Shown here: in pieces, positions 1-8,457 of the stretch
Position numbering within the stretch: the first letter of the stretch is position 1
Layout of the letters: every line of letters begins with the position of its first letter
Assembly (NCBI RefSeq): GCF_050269735.1
Contig: NZ_JBNNIX010000005.1
Location: 1-64,000, forward strand
Source: Paenisporosarcina sp050269735
Lineage (GTDB): Bacteria; Bacillota; Bacilli; Bacillales_A; Planococcaceae
DNA length: 64,000 nucleotides
Reading direction: 5' to 3'
Position numbers and translations under genes: made by a program
Notes under the pieces: generated by a model
Seen by the model: the letters and a program-made list of their open reading frames with translations, nothing else
What the model was told of the DNA's origin: nothing
Database searches by the model: none

Positions 1-105
<105 letters not shown>

Positions 106-125
106 TTTTTTATTTATACTTTTAT

Positions 126-200
126 TCCGAAGTAGCTCAGTGGTAGAGCAATCGACTGTTAATCGATTGGTCGTAGGTTCGAGTCCTACCTTCGGAGCCA
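126..200 (+). tRNA. tRNA-Asn (anticodon GTT)
   Basis: A full cloverleaf is visible: acceptor TCCGAAG pairs with CTTCGGA, the anticodon loop is CTGTTAA and the T-loop is GTTCGAGTC. CCA is encoded. It lies 21 bases after the 5S gene. Confidence 0.95.
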
Positions 201-207
201 CTTTCTT

Positions 208-280
208 GCTTCCATAGCTCAGCAGGTAGAGTGCTTCCATGGTAAGGAAGAGGTCACCGGTTCGAGCCCGGTTGGAAGCT
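208..280 (+). tRNA. tRNA-Thr (anticodon GGT)
   Basis: Acceptor GCTTCCA pairs with TGGAAGC. The anticodon stem CTTCC/GGAAG encloses loop ATGGTAA, giving anticodon GGT. The discriminator base is T and CCA is not encoded, so it must be added after transcription. Confidence 0.93.
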
Positions 281-316
281 TTTTTCCAAAAATACAGTAC
301 TCGTATTATACATAAC

Positions 317-391
317 GGCCCCTTGGTCAAGCGGTTAAGACACCGCCCTTTCACGGCGGTAACACGGGTTCGAATCCCGTAGGGGTCACCA
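317..391 (+). tRNA. tRNA-Glu (anticodon TTC)
   Basis: The gene starts GGCCCCTTGGTCAAG and ends AGGGGTCACCA with encoded CCA. The anticodon loop CTTTCAC gives TTC. It is very close to the Bacillus tRNA-Glu sequence. Confidence 0.95.
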
Positions 392-416
392 TTTTGTCAT
401 ACGATGATGACAAAAT
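391..416 (+). other. Inverted repeat between tRNA-Glu and tRNA-Val
   Basis: ATTTTGTCAT at 391-400 is the exact reverse complement of 407-416, with a 6-base loop. The left arm begins on the last A of the tRNA-Glu CCA end. No T-run follows, so it is not a standard terminator; it could be a processing signal. The rest of the 95-base spacer shows nothing else. Confidence 0.4.
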
Positions 417-486
417 GCGACGACGCAGCAAAGCAAGGAAAGAGCATTTCCTTCACATAATTGCGAAGTTTACTTAATATTACCCA

Positions 487-562
487 GGAGGATTAGCTCA
501 GCTGGGAGAGCATCTGCCTTACAAGCAGAGGGTCGGCGGTTCGAGCCCGTCATCCTCCACCA
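487..562 (+). tRNA. tRNA-Val (anticodon TAC)
   Basis: Acceptor GGAGGAT pairs with ATCCTCC. The anticodon loop CTTACAA gives TAC. CCA is encoded. Confidence 0.95.
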
Positions 563-580
563 TATTTTTATATTACCCTT

Positions 581-664
581 GGAGGGGTAGTGAAGTGGCT
601 AAACACGACGGACTGTAAATCCGTTCCTTCGGGTTCGGCGGTTCGAATCCGCCCCCCTCCACCA
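581..664 (+). tRNA. tRNA-Tyr (anticodon GTA)
   Basis: This is a class II tRNA of 84 bases with a long variable arm (TTCCTTCGGG region), anticodon loop CTGTAAA, and encoded CCA. Confidence 0.95.
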
Positions 665-682
665 TTTTTCGCATTTTATTAA

Positions 683-757
683 TGGGGTATAGCCAAGCGG
701 TAAGGCAACGGATTTTGATTCCGTCACGCCCTGGTTCGAATCCAGGTACCCCAGCCA
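683..757 (+). tRNA. tRNA-Gln (anticodon TTG)
   Basis: Acceptor TGGGGTA pairs with TACCCCA. The anticodon loop TTTTGAT gives TTG. CCA is encoded. Confidence 0.95.
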
Positions 758-769
758 TAACTCTTGTAC

Positions 770-842
770 GAGCCATTAGCTCAGTTGGTAGAGCATCTGA
801 CTTTTAATCAGAGGGTCGTAGGTTCGAATCCTACATGGCTCA
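770..842 (+). tRNA. tRNA-Lys (anticodon TTT)
   Basis: Acceptor GAGCCAT pairs with ATGGCTC. The anticodon loop CTTTTAA gives TTT. The discriminator is A and CCA is not encoded. Confidence 0.94.
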
Positions 843-864
843 CTTTTTTATTTATCCTTTTTTC

Positions 865-937
865 GGGGCCTTAGCTCAGCTGGGAGAGCGCCTGCCTTGC
901 ACGCAGGAGGTCAGCGGTTCGATCCCGCTAGGCTCCA
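865..937 (+). tRNA. tRNA-Ala (anticodon TGC)
   Basis: Acceptor GGGGCCT pairs with AGGCTCC with one G-T pair. The anticodon loop CTTGCAC gives TGC. CCA is not encoded. It is the last tRNA of the cluster. Confidence 0.94.
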
Positions 938-943
938 TAATTG

Positions 944-983
944 AAAAAGACGTTTGGAATGTAATGATTCCAAACGTCTTTTT
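944..983 (+). terminator. Terminator of the rRNA/tRNA operon
   Basis: A 17-bp stem (AAAAAGACGTTTGGAAT and its complement) with a 5-base loop ends in a T-run. The symmetry lets it also serve the facing citR gene. Confidence 0.9.
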
Positions 984-1002
984 GTATTTCTGAAATATAG
1001 AA

Positions 1003-1893
1003 TTATCCAAAATAATGTGAGGATAACAGTTGAATGAACTCTTTCTCAAGTTCCCCTTGTTTCTTTACGACCACATAAGTTGTGACTTTCGGTAATTCAA
1101 ATAAATTAAAATGGACATTCATCAATCTGCCTTCAAGCAGTTCGCGTCTAACAATGGAATGGGGAAGGAATGAAATGCCGAGCCCTTCCTGGATGAAACG
1201 TTTGGTGATATGTGCTTGTGACACTTTCATCGTGCGCAAGCCGGTTACTTGTTTTCTCAACTTTATCAACACGTCATCCCAAAACACGGGATGATGGTGG
1301 GTAAAAAGTGTATAAGATTGTAAATACTCCATTTCCTCGTACGCTGGCCCACTTTCATCATCATAGATATCCACAGGAGCAATGAAAAGAAGAGGTTCTT
1401 CAAAAATGGGAATCGATTCAATATGTTTATAAGTCGAATTTAATGCGGATATCCCCAAATGGACGTCTTCTTTATCCACAAGTTCTTCAATAAGATGGGA
1501 TTCTTCTACACGAATGGTAATTTCCAAGTCAGGATGTTGGCGCATAAATGATCGCAAGATATGAGGTAATATGGTTTCGGCTAGCAAAGGTGAGATGGCG
1601 ATTGTCCAATTTCTTCTAAATCCTTGCTTATATGCATGTATGGATTGAATGCTGTCTTCATATTGTTGAAGAAGTTTTTCCGCTTTATCCACAAATATTT
1701 TCCCAGCATCCGTTAGTGTTACCCGGTTTTTATTGCGTTCGAATAATGGAATTCCTAAATACTCTTCTAGTAATCGAATGTGTACGGAGACACTCGGTTG
1801 TGACATCAAAAGTTGTTCAGATGTCTTTCGAAAGTTTAGGGTTTTTGCGGCAATAATGAATGTTTTCATCCATTGTATTTCTATAATCAACAC
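1003..1893 (-). CDS. citR: LysR-family regulator of citrate synthase, CitR-like
   Basis: This 296-residue LysR-type regulator has an N-terminal winged helix-turn-helix (about residues 7-66, with the MSQPSVSVHIRLLEE recognition region) and a C-terminal effector domain. Stretches such as TMKVSQAHITKRFIQEGLG resemble Bacillus subtilis CitR, as does its position divergent from citA. In B. subtilis CitR represses citA, and the same is inferred here. The chosen GTG start is close to its AAAGGA ribosome site, but starting at the later ATG (residue 9) would cut the first helix. The operator is probably in the shared 95-base region. Confidence 0.85.
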   Translation of the reverse strand: MLIIEIQWMKTFIIAAKTLNFRKTSEQLLMSQPSVSVHIRLLEEYLGIPLFERNKNRVTLTDAGKIFVDKAEKLLQQYEDSIQSIHAYKQGFRRNWTIAISPLLAETILPHILRSFMRQHPDLEITIRVEESHLIEELVDKEDVHLGISALNSTYKHIESIPIFEEPLLFIAPVDIYDDESGPAYEEMEYLQSYTLFTHHHPVFWDDVLIKLRKQVTGLRTMKVSQAHITKRFIQEGLGISFLPHSIVRRELLEGRLMNVHFNLFELPKVTTYVVVKKQGELEKEFIQLLSSHYFG

Positions 1894-1898
1894 ATCCT

Positions 1899-1919
1899 TT
1901 AATTAATAAAATTAATTAA
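1899..1919. promoter_or_regulatory. Perfect palindrome between citR and citA, candidate CitR operator
   Basis: TTAATTAAT at 1899-1907 and ATTAATTAA at 1911-1919 are exact reverse complements around AAA. The site lies just upstream of citR in the divergent control region, where LysR proteins usually bind A/T-rich dyads. The region is AT-rich overall, so some symmetry could be chance. Confidence 0.45.
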
Positions 1920-1988
1920 GTTAATTATAACTATTTAATTTTTATAATCAAATTTTCGACGTATACTCCTCTTATAGGAGGCGATAGT

Positions 1989-3059
1989 ATGTTTCAAAAA
2001 GGGTTAAAAGACGTTGTGGCCGTTCATACGAAAATTGCATCAGTGGATGGAGAAAAAGGTGAATTGCGCTACCGTGGAGAACTTGTGGATAAAATTGTTT
2101 CAAATGCAACATTTGAACAGTTGTCCACATACTTATGGACAGGAAGAAAAGAACCGGTTTCCCTATTATTGAAAGAAGGAAGAGAACTGCCTGAACATGT
2201 ATCGAATTTACTGCAACAATTACCGATTAATTTACAAGTGATGGATGTAATAAAAGTAGCGGTTTCAGCCTATGGAACCCCGTCATTCCTGCAAAAATCC
2301 CAATATGAACAGTCGGTTATTTTAACAGCGGCTCTTCCGGTAATTGTTGCTAAATATTATCGAAGACAACAAAATTTTGAGCCCTTGACATCACAAGAAA
2401 ATCTAGGACATACTGCCAACTTTTTATACTTATTAACAGGGATATCCCCAACCCCTGCACAAGTAGAAGCACTTGAAACATATTTGTTATTAACAATGGA
2501 GCATGGGTTGAATGCGTCGACCTTTGCAGCACGAGTCACGATCTCAACAGAGTCGGATATTCCATCCGCGATTGTATCGGCACTCGGTACGATGAAAGGT
2601 CCATTACACGGAGGTGCACCTTCAGGCGTTCTTGCTTTGTTAGATGAAATGAAGTCTCCGGAAGGCGTTCGTCCGGTCATTGAAGAAAAGCTTGCCAGAG
2701 GAGAACGCATCATGGGATTCGGCCATCGAATTTATAAGACGGAAGATCCCCGTTCGATTGTACTTAGGGAAAAATGTTTGTCCCTTCAAGGAAAAGATAC
2801 GTGGTTGGATCTTGCTACGTATGCTGAAAAAGAAATAATTCACCTGTTGAATGAACATAAACCAGGGAGAAAGTTGTACACAAACGTAGAGTTCTATGCA
2901 GCTGCCATCATGCGAGCGATTAACCTGGACCCTGCCCTCTTTACCCCAACATTTAGTGTTGCTCGAATTGTAGGTTGGACTGCTCATGCCATGGAACAAG
3001 CAGAAGACAATACAATATTCAGACCACAGTCTGTATATATCGGAAAAACTTTTGTATGA
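1989..3059 (+). CDS. citA: Citrate synthase, CitA type
   Basis: Citrate synthase condenses acetyl-CoA with oxaloacetate to citrate at entry to the TCA cycle. The 356-residue protein carries family signatures including GPLHGGAPSGVL and GFGHRIYKTEDPR, which supply the two active-site histidines, and an SVARIVGWTAHAMEQ tail. Its length matches B. subtilis CitA (366). The start follows ATAGGAGGCGAT at ideal spacing. It is divergent from citR, which points to the CitA paralogue rather than the main CitZ enzyme, which normally sits with icd and mdh. Methylcitrate synthase activity cannot be excluded. Confidence 0.88.
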   Translation: MFQKGLKDVVAVHTKIASVDGEKGELRYRGELVDKIVSNATFEQLSTYLWTGRKEPVSLLLKEGRELPEHVSNLLQQLPINLQVMDVIKVAVSAYGTPSFLQKSQYEQSVILTAALPVIVAKYYRRQQNFEPLTSQENLGHTANFLYLLTGISPTPAQVEALETYLLLTMEHGLNASTFAARVTISTESDIPSAIVSALGTMKGPLHGGAPSGVLALLDEMKSPEGVRPVIEEKLARGERIMGFGHRIYKTEDPRSIVLREKCLSLQGKDTWLDLATYAEKEIIHLLNEHKPGRKLYTNVEFYAAAIMRAINLDPALFTPTFSVARIVGWTAHAMEQAEDNTIFRPQSVYIGKTFV

Positions 3060-3090
3060 TAGTGAAAAAGTTGTTGGGGAGTTGTGGAGT

Positions 3091-3672
3091 ATGAGTGTGT
3101 TATTAATGCATGATGATGTGACATTACGACCGCTGCAAGAAACCGATATCGAACGTCTGTGGAAACTAACGACAACTGAAACGTTTACCTACATGCTTAA
3201 CCAAATTCAACACATGGATGAGTTTGATAAATGGATGGGCTCTGGCTATGAACAGATGCAATCAACGGATTCCACCATTGTTTTTGTTGTAGCCAATACT
3301 GAAACGGATGAACTATATGGTTCCACACGTATCTATGACATTGATCATTCGAATAAAACATGTGAAATAGGCGCTACTTTTTATGGCAAATCATTTCAAC
3401 GAACCCATATTAACACGACGTCTAAGTTGCTGTTGCTTACTTATGCATTTGAAACACTTGGTATGATTCGTGTGCAATTGAAAACAGATGAAGAAAATTT
3501 AGTTTCTCAAAAAGCGATTGAACGATTAGGGGCCAAAAAAGAAGGAATCTTGCGCAATGAACGAATTCGCTCGACTGGAAAACCGCGCAATGCCGTCGTT
3601 TATTCCATCATTGAAAATGAGTGGCCATTGATTAAAAATCAATTGAATGAAAATATGAATAATTATTCATAA
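3091..3672 (+). CDS. GNAT N-acetyltransferase, RimJ/RimL-like
   Basis: The predicted protein has 193 residues. The opening DDVTLRPLQETDIERLW, the GATFYGKSFQRTHIN stretch and the LGMIRVQLKTDEENLVSQKAIERLGAKKEGILR tail region are typical of the RimJ/RimL-type GNAT subfamily that acetylates protein N-termini or small amines. The substrate is unknown. An upstream in-frame ATG overlaps citA, but the ATG at 3091 matches the family start and has GGGGAG upstream. It starts 31 bases after citA and may be co-transcribed with it. Confidence 0.75.
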   Translation: MSVLLMHDDVTLRPLQETDIERLWKLTTTETFTYMLNQIQHMDEFDKWMGSGYEQMQSTDSTIVFVVANTETDELYGSTRIYDIDHSNKTCEIGATFYGKSFQRTHINTTSKLLLLTYAFETLGMIRVQLKTDEENLVSQKAIERLGAKKEGILRNERIRSTGKPRNAVVYSIIENEWPLIKNQLNENMNNYS

Positions 3673-3742
3673 TGATGTGCAGTTGAGCCAAGTGTACCTC
3701 TTGATTTACAATAAACCTAAGTAAATGGGGAGGTATAAAATA

Positions 3743-4648
3743 ATGAATAAATTAAATATATCTTTAATCGGGGTACCAATGGATTTGGGTCAAAATCGTC
3801 GCGGGGTTGATATGGGACCGAGTGCAATTCGTTATGCAGGTGTAGTCGAACGTTTAGAGGAAATTGGTCACACAGTAACTGACGAAGGCGATATTCACAT
3901 TGCAGCGGCAGAAAAAACGGCTCCAACGGACACGAACTTACGCAACTTAAAAGAAGTAACAGATGCAAGTACGACTTTAGCAAATAAAATTCATGACGTG
4001 ATGGAAAATGGTCAGTTCCCTCTTATTTTAGGTGGGGATCACAGTATTGCCATTGGGACGCTAGCAGGTTTAGGCGACCGTTATAAAAATTTAGGAGTTA
4101 TTTGGTACGATGCACATGCAGATTTAAATACGGGAGATACGTCACCTTCTGGCAACATTCATGGTATGCCTTTAGCAGTCAGTATTGGATTGGGTCATGA
4201 GCAATTGGTGAATATCCGTGGGTTTGCTCCAAAAATCAAACCTGAAAATGTTGTCATTATCGGGGCGCGTTCAATCGATCCAGGTGAACGTGAATTAATC
4301 AAAGAAAAAGGCATAAAAGTATTCACGATGCATGATATCGATAAGCTTGGGATGACGGAAGTCATGAACAAAGCGATGTGGTATTTAAAAGACCGTGAAG
4401 TGGATGGTGTCCATTTATCTCTAGATTTAGATGGAATTGATCCAATTTATACACCGGGTGTTGGAACGCCTGTACCAGGTGGAATCAGTTACCGTGAAAG
4501 TCATTTAGCGATGGAAATGCTCTATTCTTCAGAACTAATCACATCAGCTGAATTTGTGGAAGTAAATCCGATTCTTGATGAAAAAAATAAAACGGCTGAT
4601 GTAGCTGTAGCTTTAATGGGCTCACTGTTCGGCGAAAAATTATTATAA
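3743..4648 (+). CDS. rocF: Arginase
   Basis: Arginase hydrolyses arginine to ornithine and urea using two manganese ions. The 301-residue protein has all metal-binding signatures: GGDHSIAIGT, DAHADLNT and SLDLDGIDP, plus the GTPVPGG substrate loop. An upstream in-frame ATG at 3725 precedes the GGGGAGG ribosome site, so the ATG at 3743 is correct. It lies directly upstream of sigW, an arrangement also seen in Bacillus. A terminator follows, so it is a separate transcript. Confidence 0.93.
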   Translation: MNKLNISLIGVPMDLGQNRRGVDMGPSAIRYAGVVERLEEIGHTVTDEGDIHIAAAEKTAPTDTNLRNLKEVTDASTTLANKIHDVMENGQFPLILGGDHSIAIGTLAGLGDRYKNLGVIWYDAHADLNTGDTSPSGNIHGMPLAVSIGLGHEQLVNIRGFAPKIKPENVVIIGARSIDPGERELIKEKGIKVFTMHDIDKLGMTEVMNKAMWYLKDREVDGVHLSLDLDGIDPIYTPGVGTPVPGGISYRESHLAMEMLYSSELITSAEFVEVNPILDEKNKTADVAVALMGSLFGEKLL

Positions 4649-4658
4649 GGTAAAATCG

Positions 4659-4706
4659 AACTGTTCAACCAAGCATATGATGCTTACAGGTTGAACAGTT
4701 TTTTCT
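4659..4706 (+). terminator. rocF terminator
   Basis: AACTGTTCAACC at 4659-4670 pairs with GGTTGAACAGTT at 4689-4700 and is followed by TTTTTTCTT. It separates rocF from the sigW operon. Confidence 0.9.
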
Positions 4707-4818
4707 TCATTTCAGTGCAACTAAACATCATAAATGGGCGTCTATCTATAGGGAAGTTTTTTATCAATTGTAAGTATCTTGAAAATATTTCTGATATAAT
4801 AAAAGATATTAAAAAAGA

Positions 4819-4845
4819 TGAAACCTGTCTAGACTTTAAACCGTA
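4819..4845 (+). promoter_or_regulatory. SigW-type autoregulatory promoter
   Basis: TGAAAC at 4819-4824 and CGTA at 4842-4845 are separated by 17 bases. This is the ECF sigma W consensus (TGAAAC, N16-17, CGTA), placed 38 bases before the sigW start. It implies positive autoregulation as in B. subtilis. Confidence 0.88.
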
Positions 4846-4882
4846 TAAGTAAGACAGCCGCATGAGCGGAGGGGAAATCACC

Positions 4883-5446
4883 ATGGATGCTTTGGTCAAC
4901 AAACGAATAAAAGAAGTATTAAAAGGCGATCAAAATGCATTCGCGGAGATTGTCGAACTATACCAGGATAAATTATATCGGGTTTGTTTTCGTATGCTTG
5001 GAAACAGACATGAAGCGGAGGATATTGCACAGGAAGCATTTGTCCGCGCATTCGTTAACATTCATACGTTTGATACAAAACGAAAATTTTCAACTTGGTT
5101 GTACAGAATTGGAACCAATTTGTGTATTGACCGTATAAGAAAGAAGAAACCAGATTATTACTTAGATGCAGAGGTTTCAGGCACAGAAGGATTAAACATG
5201 TATTCACAAATCGCCGCGTCTGAAGAGTTGCCGGAAGATCAGGTAATGAAAATGGAAATGCAAGACCGTGTTCAATATGAAATTAGTCGCTTGCCGGATA
5301 AGTACCGTGCAGTGATTGTACTGAAATATATGGAAGATTTGCCGCTCCAGGAAATCAGTGAAATTTTAGAAATGCCGCTTGGAACTGTGAAAACCCGCAT
5401 CCACAGGGGGCGCGAGGCGCTCAGAAAGCAATTGAGTAACATGTAG
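4883..5446 (+). CDS. sigW: ECF RNA polymerase sigma factor SigW
   Basis: This 187-residue ECF sigma factor controls the envelope-stress and antimicrobial-resistance regulon in Bacillus. Region 2 (NRHEAEDIAQEAFVRAFVNI, then FSTWLYRIGTNLCIDRIRKK) binds core polymerase and the -10 element. Region 4 (LPDKYRAVIVLKYMEDLPL with the GTVKTRIHRGREALRKQL helix) reads TGAAAC. The text is near-identical to B. subtilis SigW in both regions. The start at 4883 follows GGAGGGG; an earlier in-frame ATG lies before that site. The gene is immediately followed by its anti-sigma gene. Confidence 0.95.
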   Translation: MDALVNKRIKEVLKGDQNAFAEIVELYQDKLYRVCFRMLGNRHEAEDIAQEAFVRAFVNIHTFDTKRKFSTWLYRIGTNLCIDRIRKKKPDYYLDAEVSGTEGLNMYSQIAASEELPEDQVMKMEMQDRVQYEISRLPDKYRAVIVLKYMEDLPLQEISEILEMPLGTVKTRIHRGREALRKQLSNM

Positions 5447-5458
5447 GAGGGATTCACG

Positions 5459-6085
5459 ATGAACAAATGCCCAGAACAGATCGTTCACTATATGCATGAA
5501 TATTTGGATGGCGACATCAGCGGTGAGCATGAGCAGGAGCTCAAAACCCATTTAGCCAGTTGTCCATCGTGTCAGCAGCACATGCATGAGTTAAGTAAAG
5601 TTGCTGCGTTCGTTCAGAGCGCATCACATATATCTGCACCCAGTGGTTTTGCGGAAGGCGTGACGTCACGTTTGCCTAAAGAAACATCAAAAGTCGGTAT
5701 GAAGCGTTGGTTCCACAGCCATCCATTATTGACGGCTGCAGCCTTGTTTATGATATTAATGAGTGCTTCACTCTTCTCGAGTTTCAATGAAGACCAACAT
5801 TTCTCATTCACAAAACAACCAAACCTTGTGGTTGAAGGAGAAAAAGTAATCGTTCCTGCTGGAGAGATTGTCAAAGGGGACTTGGTTGTCAAAAACGGTG
5901 ACCTTCAAATTGACGGAGAAGTAGATGGCAATGTAACGGTAATTAATGGACAGTATATGGCCTCAACAGCTAATGTAACTGGCGAAATAGAAGAAATTAA
6001 CCAAGTGTTCGATTGGCTTTGGTACAAAATTAAAGCCGGTGCGAAAGACGTAGCGTCACTTGTAAATGGTAAAGAAGATAAATAA
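5459..6085 (+). CDS. rsiW: Anti-sigma W factor RsiW
   Basis: RsiW is a membrane protein that holds SigW inactive until regulated proteolysis releases it. The 208-residue protein starts with a zinc anti-sigma domain: C4, H31, C35 and C38 form the metal site. A single membrane segment runs from about residue 88 to 107, followed by an extracytoplasmic tail rich in short beta repeats. The gene starts 12 bases after sigW behind TAGGAGG. Topology and order match B. subtilis sigW-rsiW. Confidence 0.93.
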   Translation: MNKCPEQIVHYMHEYLDGDISGEHEQELKTHLASCPSCQQHMHELSKVAAFVQSASHISAPSGFAEGVTSRLPKETSKVGMKRWFHSHPLLTAAALFMILMSASLFSSFNEDQHFSFTKQPNLVVEGEKVIVPAGEIVKGDLVVKNGDLQIDGEVDGNVTVINGQYMASTANVTGEIEEINQVFDWLWYKIKAGAKDVASLVNGKEDK

Positions 6086-6114
6086 GTCTACCCTTGAGGG
6101 TGGGCTTTTTCTTT
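6086..6114 (+). terminator. Terminator after rsiW
   Basis: GTCTACCC at 6086-6093 pairs with GGGTGGGC at 6098-6105 (with G-T pairs) around TTGA, then TTTTTCTTTT. The stem begins directly after the rsiW stop codon. Confidence 0.8.
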
Positions 6115-6261
6115 TATATACGAAAGAACAGGGAAATTTGATGGCTTCCTGTCTGAAAGCGTTGAATGCAAATAGAAGTACTAAAAACGCCAATAGGAAT
6201 AATCCAGGACTTTTCCAACATCCGTGCTTTTCTCTGCAACAGGCAGAACGCTGGATGTTTA

Positions 6262-6270
6262 TGTTATACT
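6262..6270 (+). promoter_or_regulatory. Candidate extended -10 promoter of the cdaA operon
   Basis: TGTTATACT combines a TG motif with a near-consensus -10 box 40 bases before the cdaA start. No good -35 box is visible. The rest of the 196-base rsiW-cdaA gap shows no gene. Confidence 0.4.
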
Positions 6271-6310
6271 GATTCCATATGAATATGTGATGAAAAGTGG
6301 GGGATGCCAC

Positions 6311-7147
6311 ATGCCGTTTATTGACCAATTTACAGATTTGACGCCGGTAAACGTGCTCGTTAATATACTTGATGTGTTACTCGTGTGGTTTGTCATTTAT
6401 AAGATCTTCACTTTGATAAAAGGAACGAAAGCAGTCCAATTATTAAAAGGAATCTTTGTTATCATAATTGTCCGGGTGCTCACGCAGACAGTTGGATTGG
6501 ATACACTTGGTTGGATGATGCAAAAAATCATTGACTGGGGTTTTCTTGCCATTATTATTATTTTCCAACCGGAGCTACGACGTGCACTCGAACAGATTGG
6601 TCGAGGCAAATTATTCGCCCGCACGAGCCTTCAAGAAGCAGAAGAGCAGAATCGGTTAATTGAAGCTATGACGAAATCTGTAAGCTATATGGCGAAACGC
6701 CGAATTGGTGCATTGATTTCGATTGAACGTGAAACCGGGCTGACAGAGTATATTGAAACCGGTATTAAAATGAACTCTGAAATTACTTCGGAATTAATGA
6801 TTAATATTTTCATACCTAATACGCCACTTCATGATGGAGCGGTGATTATGCAAAAAAATAAAATAGCGGCAGCTGCTTGTTATTTGCCTTTATCCGAAAG
6901 TCCGTTCATTTCTAAAGATCTTGGTACACGTCATCGTGCAGCACTGGGTATTAGCGAAGTGACAGACGCTATTACCATTATTGTGTCCGAGGAAACTGGG
7001 GCGGTTAGTTTAACCTCTAACGGAGACCTTCACCGAAATCTATCCATTGAAGAATTTGAAACACGCTTGCGCAAAGTGTGGTTTGGACCTGAGCCTGAAA
7101 TGGTCAGTACTTCAAAATGGACGTGGAGGGGGAAAAAGAATGGATAA
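6311..7147 (+). CDS. cdaA: Diadenylate cyclase CdaA
   Basis: CdaA joins two ATP molecules into the second messenger c-di-AMP, which controls potassium and wall homeostasis. The 278-residue protein has three N-terminal membrane segments (to about residue 85) and a DAC domain with the catalytic DGA motif (D175-A177) and RHR motif (R207-R209). The C-terminal WTWRGKKNG matches the B. subtilis protein. The ATG at 6311 has GTGGGGGA upstream; earlier in-frame starts lack one. It overlaps cdaR by 8 bases, and glmM follows. The three products form a known regulatory complex. Confidence 0.95.
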   Translation: MPFIDQFTDLTPVNVLVNILDVLLVWFVIYKIFTLIKGTKAVQLLKGIFVIIIVRVLTQTVGLDTLGWMMQKIIDWGFLAIIIIFQPELRRALEQIGRGKLFARTSLQEAEEQNRLIEAMTKSVSYMAKRRIGALISIERETGLTEYIETGIKMNSEITSELMINIFIPNTPLHDGAVIMQKNKIAAAACYLPLSESPFISKDLGTRHRAALGISEVTDAITIIVSEETGAVSLTSNGDLHRNLSIEEFETRLRKVWFGPEPEMVSTSKWTWRGKKNG

Positions 7148-8429
7148 AATGATGGATAGCCCTTGGTTTTTAAGAATCACGGCGCTGCTTCTCGCCATGC
7201 TTTTGTTCTTGACGATTAAATCCGATGAAGAAAATTTGAATGCAGCAACGAACGGGAACATGACGGACATTATTCGTGATGTGCCGGTGGAAGTTTATTA
7301 TGATGATGAGAACTTAGTGGTCACGGGAGTTCCTGAGACCGTCGATATGACGATAAAAGGACCTACGTCACTTGTACAATCAGCAAAACAACTGCAAGAC
7401 TTTACCGTCTTTGTTGATTTACGCACGTTAAATATGGATGAGCATAATGTCATGCTGCAAGTGGAGAATGTTTCGGAAAAACTCGAAGTCACTTTAGATC
7501 CGTCGTATATCGAAGTAAACATTGAAGAAAAAATCACCCGGGAAATGCGGGTTGATGCAGAATTCAACGAACGATTGTTGGCTGAAAACTTTATCGTGAC
7601 GGGGATGAAAACGAATCCGGAACGCGTTTTAATAACGGGTCCTAGAAGTGTGATTGAAAGTATCAGTTTTGTAAAAGCAACCGTTGGGGGAGAGCCAGGG
7701 CTCAATAAAACCTTTACCCAAGAAGCGAGCGTAAAAGTGTTAGATAAGGATTTATCTAAATTAAATGTTACGATAGAGCCTGCTCAGGTGGACGTCACGA
7801 TTGCCATGGAAGAATATAGTCGAGAGATACCAATTGACTTGAGGCAAATCGGGCCACCAAAAGAAGGCGTAGTCATTAATGAGTTAACGCCATCAGTTGG
7901 CAATGTCCGTGTGTATGGGAATAGGTCAGTTGTTGATGCCTTGGAGTCAATTAAGGTAGACGTAGACGTGAGTAAGCTCGAAGAATCGAAAGAACTCACA
8001 TTAAAAATACCGGTCCCTAAAGGTGCAACACGAGTTTCTGAATCTCAACTAGAAGTATTAGTTGATGTGACACCAGCGCCTGAAGAAGAGCCAGTGCTGG
8101 ATGAGTCAGCTCAAGCTGGACAAACGGATGAAGAAACAGAAGTGAAAACTACAGCCCGTGAATTTGCTGGCGTCAATGTAGAAGTTAAAGGGTTGGCTGA
8201 AGAGGATCGTTTTTCTTTCACTCAGCCTGACAGTGGCAAAGTCCTCTTGACCGTAAGAGGAGAAAGTTCATATATTGATACATTGACTGCAAAGGATTTT
8301 CAAGTATATGTAGATGCAAGCGCAGCAGAAAACGGTGAAAATCTATTGGATGTCACCGTTGAAGGTCCTGGAAATGTGACATGGACGGTGTCTTCACCTT
8401 CCGTCACAGTGGAAGTCATGCGAGCTTAA
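7140..8429 (+). CDS. cdaR: CdaA regulatory protein CdaR (YbbR repeats)
   Basis: CdaR is a membrane-anchored extracellular protein that modulates CdaA. The 429-residue product has a single N-terminal membrane anchor (about residues 9-25) followed by tandem YbbR beta domains; repeated phrases such as VEVYYDDENLVVTG and PIDLRQIGPPKEGVV mark them. It is slightly shorter than B. subtilis CdaR (483). A spacer with many Glu residues (EEEPVLDESAQAGQTDEETE) precedes the last repeat. The start overlaps the cdaA end and uses the ribosome site GTGGAGGGGG inside cdaA, which suggests translational coupling. Confidence 0.92.
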   Translation: MDKMMDSPWFLRITALLLAMLLFLTIKSDEENLNAATNGNMTDIIRDVPVEVYYDDENLVVTGVPETVDMTIKGPTSLVQSAKQLQDFTVFVDLRTLNMDEHNVMLQVENVSEKLEVTLDPSYIEVNIEEKITREMRVDAEFNERLLAENFIVTGMKTNPERVLITGPRSVIESISFVKATVGGEPGLNKTFTQEASVKVLDKDLSKLNVTIEPAQVDVTIAMEEYSREIPIDLRQIGPPKEGVVINELTPSVGNVRVYGNRSVVDALESIKVDVDVSKLEESKELTLKIPVPKGATRVSESQLEVLVDVTPAPEEEPVLDESAQAGQTDEETEVKTTAREFAGVNVEVKGLAEEDRFSFTQPDSGKVLLTVRGESSYIDTLTAKDFQVYVDASAAENGENLLDVTVEGPGNVTWTVSSPSVTVEVMRA

Positions 8430-8457
8430 GTTTGGATTTGAAGGAGAGAATAGATAA

